A stretch of 64,000 nt of DNA, taken from the NCBI RefSeq assembly GCF_007565055.1, contig NC_044558.1, positions 125,538,235 to 125,602,234 on the forward strand, read 5' to 3'. Positions within the stretch are counted from its first letter, which is position 1; every line of letters starts with the position of its first letter. The position numbers and the translations under genes were made by a program. Origin of the DNA: Rhinopithecus roxellana (taxonomy: Eukaryota; Chordata; Mammalia; Primates; Cercopithecidae). This document shows positions 12,188 through 22,382 of the stretch, piece by piece. The notes beneath the pieces are model-generated. The model saw nothing but the letters and a program-made list of their open reading frames with translations. It ran no database searches and was not told the origin of the DNA.

Positions 12188-12800
12188 AAAACTGTGATTT
12201 TTTTTTTCCCAAAACAATGTTAAGTTTTTCACAAAACATTAACAACTTTATTAACAGTTATAAGATTACAAGGAAATGAAAAAACGTTAAACAAGTATGG
12301 TTTTAGTATACTCTAAAGTAAAACTTCAGAAACATTACAGTGTTTGATTTCTTTGTTAAAAAAAAAAACTTGTCACGAGTACTTGAATAAAGGTGGCTTC
12401 TTTTGTCACATGAAGTACAATACAAGCAAGCATCCTCTCTATGTCTTAGTCAATAGAATTACTCCTTTTAAAATTTGAATCCGCTTCCAACATTTTATTC
12501 TGTAGCTTTTATTATCATGAAATATCTCTGAAAGTCCCTCTAATGTGAATTTTTTATCAACATTAGTTCCTTTGGGACATCTTGCCTCATTCTGTTGGTA
12601 AATTTGCTTTTGCTACATGCATCTGCCTGCATATCTACACTAACAACAGTATTTTCAACATTCTTGAAAGCAGCCATTTTTTTTTTTTCTGTAACTTCAT
12701 TTGCATCCTATTTTAGTTTTATTTCCTCCCTTGTCATTTTTCATTTATTTGCTGCACTTTTATCTTTTTGGCCAATGGCCGTTTTCTAGTTACCCACTTT
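12188..12800 (-). pseudogene. Candidate processed retrocopy tail, parent unknown
   Basis: On the minus strand an interrupted, protein-like frame (about 12550-12760, with one run of about 45 codons) is followed by an AT-rich 3' UTR-like stretch. It then has an AATAAA signal (complement near 12243-12256) and an A10 tract at 12198-12207 about 30 nt further on. The composition (Lys/Glu-rich, then a Val/Asp/Lys-rich run) and the signal plus tail suggest a retrocopied mRNA 3' end. No target duplication or parent gene was recognised, and the signal-to-tail distance is a little long. It could equally be ordinary AT-rich DNA. Confidence 0.28.
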
Positions 12801-13339
12801 TGTAAATGTCACATCGATTTTTCACTGGGAAATAAGGAGGCAACACAACTACACACTTTGCTGTCTCAGATACTGTGTATCTGAGTAACAGATACACAGA
12901 AACTCATCACTGACAGACTATCAAAGAAGTGACAACTGTTCAGAGATTGTGATGTGCATCTGTTTCTTAGTAATGTGTGGCCTGTAAGACTAACAGCAAA
13001 GTTTGTGCTTTATATAATTACCCACAGGTAAGACAAAATGGTAAGTGAACTATGAATTGTGTTGTTGGGGGATGGTATTTAACTAAACTGCAGTAACTAA
13101 AATGAATGCATATTAGAACCATGCAAAGCCAGAACTGCCTGTGTGTGAGTGTGTTTGTGTGAACATATTTATCTATTTTTATTTTATGGTTTAAATAATT
13201 GACCTTTATTTCTCAGACAAAATATTGTTTTTTATGCTCCCTATTTTCTTCTACATTTTGGGAATTTTCCTCAGTTTTCTCTGTTTTGTGATGAGAATTT
13301 TATTTAGAGAATTAATTTTTTTGAAAATGTATATGGTAG

Positions 13340-13425
13340 ACTTTTTTATTATTTCAACTTTTAGATTCAGGGGATACATGTGCAGATTGTCCCATTAGTA
13401 TATTGCATGGTGCTGATACAATTAA
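13340..13425 (-). mobile_element. L1 3' UTR scrap, antisense
   Basis: 'ttcaacttttagattcaggg' followed by 'gatacatgtgcagattgt' and 'gtatattgcatggtgctga' matches the 3' UTR end of an L1 (L1PB/L1MA type) in antisense. Only about 80 bp remain. Confidence 0.7.
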
Positions 13426-13699
13426 ATATTGAATCATTCCTTACAGGAAACTTACAAGTTACTTCATTTATTTAAAATTATAAAAAGCATTTCACTATTA
13501 AATTAAATAGGTATTGTGTTTTTAAAATGAATTCCCAGATAGTTTATAACATGCTATTACTTTGTGGTGACATATTTTACTTTCAGCTTTTCTAACTAGT
13601 TATTTCTGATATAGGTAAGGGTAATATTTTTGTCAATGTACTGAACACAGTACAGTAGAATTAATAGATTTTTTTAAACTTTGTTGTTTTTCTTGTTTT

Positions 13700-13733
<34 letters not shown>

Positions 13734-14014
13734 GAGATAGAGTTTTGCTGTTGTTACCCAGGCTGGAGTGCAATGGTGCAATCTCAGATCACTGCAGCCT
13801 CTGCCTCCGGGTTCAAGCGATTCTCCTGTCTCAGCCTCCCGAGTAACTGGGATTATGGGCATGAGTCACCATGCCTGGCTAATTTTGTATTTTTAGTAGA
13901 GACAGGGTTTCTCCATGTTGGTCAGGCTGGTCTTGAACTCCCAACATCAGGTGATCTGCCCACCTTGGCCTCCCAAAGTGCTGGGATTACAGGTATGAGT
14001 CACCATGCCCAGCC
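13700..14014 (-). mobile_element. Alu (AluS-like), antisense, long poly(T)
   Basis: A T-run of about 32 bases is followed by complementary Alu sequence ('ggctggagtgcaatggtgca', 'gtgctgggattacaggtatg') to 'caccatgcccagcc'. Both arms are present. Open frames on both strands across it are Alu artefacts. Confidence 0.95.
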
Positions 14015-14534
14015 TGTTTCTTATTTATCTCAAAATTAAAAAAAATACAGAAATATGTTTTTCTTTTATGTTTCTATAATTATAACTCATAAGTTATAAA
14101 ATTCAAAATTTATAAATGCATATTTTTCCTATTTTATTGCGTTGGCTATGATCTCTAGAATGATGTTTTCATGGTCCTAAATTAAGTTTAAAATTTAATA
14201 TTTTATGATTAAGTTGTTAAGTCATGGTTTCTAGTTGTGGTAAGAAAACTTTGTTTTATTATTAATTTTTAAATAATACAATCAAAATAATACAGTATAT
14301 CAAATGTAGATACTTTTATCCTTTGTCTCATTAATGTTATATAATTATTTGTGTGGATTTTCTAATATAACTTTCTAAGAATACTGCTTCCCCACAGTAT
14401 TTTTCAGGAGAAAAAGTTGCAAGTGGGCTCAGGATGCTTCTATTCGATAAGCTCTGTCCCATGTCTATTACAATGGTTTCAGTATGTACTTGATAGGATT
14501 CCTTAATTTATAACACAGACTCAGGATTTCCCTT

Positions 14535-14850
14535 TTTTTTTCTTTTTTCTTCTTCTTTTTTCTTTTTTTTTGAGACAGAGTCTCTCTCTGTTGCCTGGCT
14601 GGAGTGCAGTGGTGTAATCTTGGCCCACTGCAACCTCTGACTCCCTGGTTTAAGTGATCCTCCTGCCTCAGCCTCCTGAGTAGTTGGGATTACAGGCACA
14701 CACCACCATGCCCAGCTAATTTTTGTATTTTTAGTAGAGACAGGGTTACACCATGTTGGCCAGTATGGTCTCGATCTCCTGACTTCGTGATCCACCCACC
14801 TCAGCCTCCCAAAGTGCTGGGATTACAGGCATGAGCCACCACACCCAGCT
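14535..14850 (-). mobile_element. Alu (AluS-like), antisense
   Basis: It begins with an interrupted T/C-rich tail and ends at 'ccaccacacccagct'. The flanking words 'ggatttccctt' (14524) and 'ggatttccttt' (14856) are a likely target duplication. It lies 520 bp from the previous Alu in the same orientation. Confidence 0.93.
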
Positions 14851-14999
14851 GCTTGGGATTTCCTTTGTGTGTTCAGAATGTAGTCATCAGAAAGGAGGAA
14901 TAGAAGTCAGAAAACTTTTTTTCCATAAAACAGTCACAACATCAGAGAGTGGAAGAAAATAATACTAAAAAAACTAAGATAAGAAATGGCCAATACAAT

Positions 15000-15360
15000 T
15001 GTTATGGTTTGGCTGTGTGTCTCCACCCAAATCTTATATTGTAGCTCCCATAATTCCACCTGCTGTGAGGGACCCAGTGAGAGATGGTTGAATCATGGGA
15101 GTGGATCTTTCCCGTGCTTTTCTAGTGATGGTGAATGGGTCTCATGAGATCTAATGGTTTTAAAAATGGAAGTGTCTCTACACAAGTTCTCTTTGCTTGC
15201 TGCCATCCATGTAAAATGTGACTTGCTCCTCCTTTTCTTCTGCCATGATTGTGGGACTTCCCCAGCCGTGTGGAACAGTAAGTCCATTAAACCTCTTTCT
15301 TTTGTAAATTGCCCAGTCTTGGGTATGTCTTTATTGGCAGTGTGAAAACAGACTAATACA
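15000..15360 (+). repeat. 5' LTR of the MST provirus
   Basis: It starts 'tgttatggtttggctgtg' and ends 'agactaataca', the canonical TG...CA-type MaLR LTR boundaries. The 'tccattaaacctctttc' stretch is the polyadenylation region. Confidence 0.92.
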
Positions 15361-16911
15361 GTGAAATGGTACCAGTAGAGTGGAGTGCTGCTGAAAAGAT
15401 ACCCCAAAATCTGGAGGTGACTTTGGAACTGGGTAACAGGCAAATATTGAAACAGTTTGGAGAGCTCAGAAAAAGGAAAATGTGGTAAAGTTTGGAACTC
15501 CCTGGAGACTTGTTGGATGGCTTTGACCAAAATGCTGATAATGATATGGACAATGAAATCCAGGGTGAAGTGGTCTCGATGGAGATAAGGAACTTGTTGG
15601 GAACTGTAGCAAAGGTGACTCTTATTATGTTTTAGCAAATACACTGGTGGCATTTTGCCCCACCCTAAAGATTTTTGGAACTTGGAACTTGAGAGAGATG
15701 ATTTAGGGTATCTAGTGGAAGAAATCTGTAAGCAGCTATGCATTCAAGATTTGACTTGGGTGCTGTTAAAGGCACTCAGTTTCAAAAGGGAAACAGAGCA
15801 TAAAAATTTGGAAAATTTGCAGCCTGACAATGCAATAGAAAAAAAAAAAAAAAATTCTAAGAAGAAATTCAGGCCTGCTGCAGATATTTGCATAATTTAC
15901 AATGAGCGGAATGTTAATCACCGAGACAGTAGGGAAAATGTCTCCAAGGCATGTCAGAGACCTTTGTGGCAACCCCTCCCATCACAGGCCCTGAGACCTA
16001 GGAAGAAAAAGTGGTTTCATGGGCCAGGCCCAGGGTCCTCCTGCTGTGTGCAGCCTAGGAACTTAGTTCCCTGAATCCCAGTCACTTCAGCTGTGGCTGA
16101 AAGCAGCCAACATAGAGCTCGGGTTGTGGCTTCAGAGGTGCAAGCCTCAAGCCTTGCCAACTTCCACGTGGTGTTGAGCCTGTGAGTGCATAGAAGTCAG
16201 TAATTGAGGTTTGGAAACCTCCACCTAGATTTCAGAAAATGTGTGGAAATGCCTGGATGCCCATGCAGAAGTTTGCTGTAGGGGCAGGGTGCTCATGGAG
16301 AACCTCCATGAGGATAATCAGAGCCCCCACAAAGAGTCCCTAATGGGGCACTGCTCAGTAGAGCTGTGAGAAGCAGGCCACCATCCTCCAGACCCCAGTA
16401 TGGTACATCCACTGACAGCTTGCGCCATGTGCAGGGAAAAGCCGCAGACACCTAGTGCTAGCATGTGAAGGCAGCCAAGAGGGAGGCTGTAACCTGCAAA
16501 GCCACAGGAGCAGACCTGCCCAAGACCATGGGAACCCACATCTTGCATCAGTGTGACCTGGATGTGAGACCTGGAGTCAAAGAGGAGATCATTTTGGAGC
16601 TTTAAGATTTGACTGGCCCACTGGACTTCGGAATTGCCTGGAGCCTGGAGCCCTTCATTTGGCAAATGTCTCCCATTTGGAATGACTGCATTTACCCAAT
16701 ACCTGTACTCCCAGTGTATCTAGGGAGTAACTAACTTGCATTGAATTTACAGGTTTATAGGCAGAAGGGACTTGCCTTGTCTCAGATCAGACTTTGGACT
16801 GTGGACTTTTAAGTTAATGCTGAAATGAGTTGAGACTTTGGGGGACTGTTGGGACAGCATGATTGGTTTTGAAATGTGAAGATATGAGATTTGGGAAGGA
16901 CCAGTGGCAGA
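15361..16911 (+). pseudogene. MaLR internal region, gag-like remnant
   Basis: After the 5' LTR comes the usual MaLR start 'gaaatggtaccagtagagtg'. A plus-strand frame at 15655-16074 (139 codons) carries MaLR gag-like words such as Glu-Asn-Val-Ser-Lys-Ala-Cys-Gln-Arg-Pro and a Lys run encoded by an A-tract at 15840-15854. Upstream in-frame stops and shifts break the original frame. The region ends in a purine-rich stretch ('gagatttgggaaggaccagt') just before the 3' LTR, as a polypurine tract should. MaLR gag has no known function today. Confidence 0.75.
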
Positions 16912-17272
16912 ATTATATGATTTGGCTCTGTGTCCCCACCCAAATCTCATCCTATAGCTCCCATAATTCCCATATCTTGTGAGAGGGAGCCGGTGGGAGA
17001 TGATTGAATCATGGGGGCAGGTCTTTCCTGTGCTGTTCTTGTGTTAGTGAATGGGTCTCACGAGAACTGATGGTTTTAAAAACGGGAGTTTCACATGTTC
17101 TCTCTTTGCCTGCTGCCATCCACATAAGTGTGACTTGGTCCTCCTTGCCTTCTCCTGTGATGTTGTGGCCTCTCCAGCCATGTGGAACTGTAAGTCCAAT
17201 AAATCTATTTTTCTTTGTAATTTACCCAGTCCTGGGTATGTCTTAATCAGCAGTGTGAAACAGACTAATACA
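16912..17272 (+). repeat. 3' LTR of the MST provirus
   Basis: It aligns by eye with the 5' LTR along its whole length (shared 'ccacccaaatct', 'tgaatcatggg', 'ggtatgtctt', 'actaataca'), with many substitutions and small indels. It ends at the ACAAT target duplication. Confidence 0.92.
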
Positions 17273-20200
17273 ACAATTATTACCATACATATTGAAAAAT
17301 GAACTATCTAGAAATAAGAAAAATTGGAATCTAGAAATTTTTGTCATTTATCTTCCTTTCAACACCTTCAAGTCACACTCATGAACATTTTCAAACTGTC
17401 TCTATCAATAAGTTTCACATTACATTTTACTTCTACAACCAAAATACTTTTACAATCATCATAGAAAGTACATAGAGTATTCTTTTAGATTTCTTTTCTT
17501 ACAATTTTGGTCACCTTTTCAACTGTTTTCCATGTATATCATTGTAGAATACACATATTAAGGGAAAAATAAGAACAATAAACACTGTTATACATTCTTG
17601 TTTTCTGTATGCTTCCTTCCTCCTTTCATTTACACGTTATTTCCGAGCCAGTTATATGAAATTTTGGTTCCTTTTAAGAAGTTCCGTAACTGTAACTACA
17701 CTATTCTACTAAGAATTTCATTTTAACTACCGACACCACTGACTTAACATGAATTCGGTTTTAAAGAAAACATTGTTTTTTTGTTTGTTTGTCGTTTTGT
17801 TTTATTTATTTATTTTTTAAAAATCGGGTCTGTTTAATCACTCGTAGCTTCCTAAGTTGGGCTAGTGATTATTCTTATTAATATATTTGCACATTTACGT
17901 ATATTTTGAGGAAACGTTGAAAACAAGTATGCTACGTAATTCATAGGGTCCTATGACAGCTTTAAAATGTCATGTCTTAGATATTGCCATTAAAATTCAA
18001 TTCAAGTCTTCAAGAGAGTTGACTAAATAAAATGAATTAAACCTAATATGGTTTGCAGATGGCTTGGCATATAGTAAATGCTCAATAAGTGGCAGCATTT
18101 ATAAATAATTTAGGGTGGGAAATAATACTGTAATTCCCCTGGATATGTGAGTTCCTGTAATCAGATGCAGTTTACAGTTGTGTTCTTGTCTTCTAAAAAT
18201 GTTTGAGACTATTTAAAATGTAAAATCTCTTAGTAGACTTGATAGATGTTAAAAGTCACTATAGAAAATTAAAAAGTAAAATAAATCATATTCTTAATAA
18301 TACTGAGAAAACTTTGTGGTATTATTGATTATTCTTTTTCTCTCTCTTGGCTTTAGATATATTTCTACTCAGGTAAATGTATCCCATCCATCCATTCATT
18401 CATCCAACTTTTATTAAGTGATGACAATATGATAGTACTTGGTCTAAATGATATGAGCAGGCCTGTCTGAACTTGCCTTTTTTTGGTCAGGAGTATCCTT
18501 CAAAATAATTCAATTCTCTCTTACTCTTCATCCATGCCTCTTCCTTCATTCCTTCTTTACTGCAAAAACTTCCCTAGTAAAGAGTAAATATTGATAACCT
18601 TATGTATGCCTTCTTTCAGAATATGATCTGTAAACTCTGAATTTGTCCAGCGTGGCTAAATTATAAATTGAGATTTTGTATTTCATAAATTAATTAAATG
18701 ATGTTGAAATCTTTGTGATTAAAAATCAGTACAGGTGAACGTTTTATTTCAACCTAGTACAAACATTTCTCACTTTCTTTTTCCCTTCCTCCAGCTGTAC
18801 ATGTCCCCTGCAAATGTGCCATTTCTCTTGTTCATTCTATTCATCTTTTATGCTGTTCATGAAAATGTTACATTTTATACCCAGTATTGTTCACACTCTA
18901 CAAGGTTTTTATCACTTAGATAAAAGCAATCTACTTGATGCACAGCTGGTTTCCAGTATGATCTAATTGCTTTTGTGATATGACTAAGACACCTAATGCC
19001 ACACAGAGCACTGCTGAGCTTTTTCACATATGTAAATTAAATTACTTGTAGATGAACTTGTTTTATAACATGTGTCTGAAAAGAGTTTCAGTTCATTTAG
19101 TCAGATACCTAACATCAAATCCTACTGAAAATGTGCCTGCAATGACTACATATTTTTCATTTTATATCTCATATTCCTGATTTATTTGAGTTTCTTATCA
19201 CATATCTCTAATCCATAATATTTTAATGAATACAAATGTTTTAAATGTTCATACCAAATTTCATACCTTTATCTTCGTGGTTTCTATTTTCCATTCCAAT
19301 GTACTAATCAAAATTTGTAATCAAAAGAGTTTAACTGAGCTATACTTTCATCTGGCTTCCACAGCTATTTTATTATTAATGTATGACATATTTAAAGTCC
19401 ATGAATGTATAATTTGGAAAATTAGCTTTTTGGTTTTAATTTTACATCCCTCCACCATTTTCAAGATATCACATGCTGTCATCTTGCTGTAGATCATGTC
19501 TATTTTCACTTTTAAATTTAAAATTTTCAAGTTATACATTTTTATTAAATGACTGCATGTTTTTTTACATAAGTGAAAATTGTTCAGCTTACAAGGTATT
19601 TGGGGGGTAAAAAGAGACACATGGAGTAGCAATAAAATAAAATCATGGCTCTAAAATTTTCACATAATTTCCTTCGTCTTTCATTTTAGAAATTGAGGTT
19701 TTATTTAAAAAGCATGTTTACTACATCCATGACTTTGTATTATCTTTGTCTAATGAAATATCAAGCAGAAACACGGGTCGGATGGGAACCAGTGGGAAAG
19801 GGCCGTTTTACAGATAAAGTGAAATAAAACTACTGAAAAAGCACTTAGTTCTAATATTTAAAATTAAGAGCCTGCATTGTTAGTGGAGAAAAAAAAAACA
19901 CATTTATAGAAGTGTAAAAGCCTTTCTATATAAAACTAGCTTATTTGACCCATATTTAAATGGACATGTATTTCACACAATTATTCCATCCTATCAATGC
20001 AAGCATATGACATATTTGCTTGTAATTTACAAAAAAGAGGTAACTATAAGAATTGATTATTTTAGCATAAAATCACTTAATGTAAGTTTTCAAGTTTTAC
20101 GAAGTGTAAAAATGTCTGAACTATGTGTAACAATAGAATAAATTGATACTAATGAGTATTGGAAGCAATCAGATAGTCTAAGCAACTAAAATGGAACTAA

Positions 20201-20465
20201 AGATAGATCAAGAATATTGGTGAGAAAGATGCACAATTAGAAATTAGGTAAGAACAAACTACCATAGGATACATCAAGTAGAAGTACCAGATGAGAAAGT
20301 CCAATAGGGTATAATCACCATTAAAGAGCATAGAATAAATATGTTACATTTCTGCATTCTGAATGTAAAGCAAAGTTTTTAGAAATATTTAATAAATATG
20401 CAAAATGTAGTCATGACTGAAAGAATTCAGTCAACACATATTCCAAAATATTTGCTTTATTTTAA
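17273..20465. other. Mostly unclassified AT-rich DNA with a MIR scrap
   Basis: About 18050-18115 ('ggcatatagtaaatgctcaa') matches the MIR/L2 3' end in sense. 18375-18420 ('ccatccattcattcatccaac') may be the start of an antisense L2. 17775-17830 is a low-complexity T/G-rich stretch. The rest has no recognisable repeat or gene. A polypyrimidine-AG followed by AG-GTAAAT at about 18330-18376 is too short a context to call an exon. Confidence 0.4.
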
Positions 20466-20474
20466 AAATCATTT

Positions 20475-20787
20475 GCCAGGAACGGTGGCTCATGCCTTTA
20501 ATCCCAGCCCTTTGGGAGGCCAAGGTGGGTGGATCACCTGAGGTCGGGAGTTCAAGACCAGCCTGACCAACATGGAGAAACCCCATCTCTACTAAAAATA
20601 CAAAATTAACTGGGCATGGTGGTGCATGCCTGTATTCCCAGCTACTCAGGAAGCTGAGGCAGGAGAATCACTTGAACCTGGGAAACAGAGGTTGCGGTAA
20701 GCCGAGATGGCATCATTGCACTCCAGCCTAGGCAACAAGAGTAAAACTCCATCTCAAATAAATAAATAAAAACAAATAAATAAAAAT
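20475..20787 (+). mobile_element. Alu (AluS-like), sense
   Basis: It runs from 'tgccaggaacggtggctcat' through both arms to an (aaat)n tail. The flanks 'aaaaatcatttg' and 'aaaaatgattca' are a probable target duplication with changes. Confidence 0.93.
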
Positions 20788-21289
20788 GATTCACAAGAGA
20801 TACATGGGAACCAAAAATTATAGAGAACATACATGAGAATAACAATGTTTAAAATAATCCATATAGATATTGAGATTAAACCATGTTCTAAAAGTAACCC
20901 TTTCTGTGTTGAATACAACATGAGACTACTAAAGTAGTTTAAATTTGCGAGAGTGGCATAAATTTCCCATTGTATATCTAGTGATAATCTATGAAAACAG
21001 AGAATATGGGTTAAACAAGATAGAGGTAAGTTCAGTGTAATCATAAAGCAATAAAATTATTCATCTATGTAGATACTCTCACCTCTTCTAAAGTCTCTTT
21101 TAGGACTGTAAATATATACAACATTATACAGGTAGCATTTCTTTTTAAGTTATATTTGTACGTGGTAAATATTTTACAAAATATTTTAATCAGACAGCTG
21201 AATGTTTAATTGTCCTCTAGATCAGTCCAGCATTAATCTTAAAAAGAACTGATGATGATTATGATGTGCTAGATTTCTCAGTTTACTAT

Positions 21290-21647
21290 TGGTATGCTTT
21301 GGCTGTGTCCCCACCCAAATCTCACCTTGAATTGTAATAATCCCCATGTGTCAAGGGTGGGGCCAAGTGGAAATAACTGGATCGTGGGAGGGTTGGTGTT
21401 CTCTGATACTGTTCTTGTGGTAGTGAATAAGTCTCATGAGATCTGATGGTTTTGTAAATGGGCGTTTCCCTGCACAAGCTCTCTTGCCTGCTACCATGTA
21501 AGATGTGTCTTTCTTCTCCTTTGCCTTCAACCATGATTGAGGCCTCCCCAGCCATGTAGAACTGTGAGTCCATTAAACCTCTTTTTCTTTATAAATTGCA
21601 CAGTCTTGGGTATGTCTTCATTAGCAGTGTGAGAACTGACTAATACA
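21290..21647 (+). mobile_element. Solo MST-type MaLR LTR
   Basis: It starts 'tggtatgctttggctgtg' and ends 'gaactgactaataca', the same LTR class as at 15 kb ('ccctgcacaagctctcttgc' points to MST). Flanking 'actat' and 'tctat' are a probable 5-bp target duplication with one change. No internal sequence adjoins, so the provirus collapsed to a solo LTR by recombination. Confidence 0.9.
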
Positions 21648-21913
21648 TCTATTCAATTAAATAATAATAATTTTCATGTTTAATATACATAGATATGAGT
21701 GGTTTGTCAGTATAAGCAAGAGAATTTTAAAAGATAAGAGCAATGACTGAATTATTACATACAATATTGCTTCAATTCTGATTTTTAAAGGCAAATAGTA
21801 TTTTGGTTTATGTATAATACAGTTGTAAGTAAATCCAAAAAGCACTGAATGATGCCCCACTATAAGCACAGAGTCTTCTAATACATAGCAGACTATAAAA
21901 GAAACATCCCAGA

Positions 21914-22224
21914 GGCCGGGCATGGTGGCTCATGCCTGTAATCCCAGCACTTTGGAAGGCTGAGGCGGGCAGATCACGAGGTCAGGAGATCAAGGCCATC
22001 CTGGCTAACATTGTGAAACCCCGTCTCTACTAAAAATACAAAAAGTTAGCTGGGCATGGTGGCAGGTGCCTGTAGTCCCAGCTACTCGGGAGGCTGAGTC
22101 AAGAGAATGGCGTGAACCTGGGAGGCAGAGCTTGCAGTGAGCCGAGATCACACCACTGCACTCCAGTCTGGGCGATAGAGCAAGACTCTGTCTCAAAAAA
22201 TAAATAAATAAATAAAAAGAAAAG
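21914..22224 (+). mobile_element. AluY, full length, with 17-bp target duplication
   Basis: It starts at 'ggccgggcatggtggctcat' and has AluY features ('agaatggcgtgaacctggg', 'cagagcttgcagtgagccg'). The tail is taaa/aaag-rich. Flanking copies at 21897-21913 and 22225-22241 (aaaagaaacatcc then c/t then aga) agree at 16 of 17 positions. It lacks the Old World monkey changes seen in the 31 kb Alu, so it may predate that expansion. Confidence 0.95.
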
Positions 22225-22339
22225 AAAAGAAACATCCTAGAATATTAAGGTGTATAAAATCTAGTTGAAGAAGTTACATAAAAGAGACCAGAAACGCCAT
22301 GGCACAGGATCTATAATTGTATTGAATGTGATGATAGAG

Positions 22340-22340
<1 letters not shown>

Positions 22341-22381
<41 letters not shown>
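22341..22381. repeat. (TG)20 microsatellite
   Basis: An uninterrupted TG dinucleotide tract of about 41 bases. The open frame read across it on the minus strand is an artefact of the repeat. Confidence 0.98.

Positions 22382-22382
<1 letters not shown>

Larger units (their letters stand above)
15000..17272 (+). mobile_element. Complete MST-type MaLR provirus (ERVL-MaLR)
   Basis: Two similar LTRs (about 361 bp each) flank about 1.55 kb of internal DNA. The 5-bp target duplication ACAAT is exact at 14995-14999 and 17273-17277, so the element is complete at both ends. The length fits the MST/THE1 MaLR group, whose internal part carries only gag-like sequence and depended on ERVL proteins supplied elsewhere. 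The two LTRs differ at many positions and the internal frame is broken, so it is old and inactive. MST rather than THE1 is inferred from the LTR word 'catgttctctctttgcctgc'. Confidence 0.92.

Noticed and set aside
13674..14039. Open frames of 62-113 codons on both strands
   Set aside because: They lie wholly in an antisense Alu and its poly(T); antisense Alus commonly give such frames. The same applies to frames at 8269-8490, 10067-10282, 22005-22235, 31172-31396, 37067-37285, 41337-41627, 44808-45206 and 54982-55318.
16318..16665. 115-codon minus-strand frame
   Set aside because: Antisense to MaLR internal DNA with no family resemblance.
18330..18376. Pyrimidine-rich tract with AG and a nearby GTAAAT, resembling a micro-exon
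   Set aside because: The implied exon would be under 20 bases with no partner exons; not supportable.
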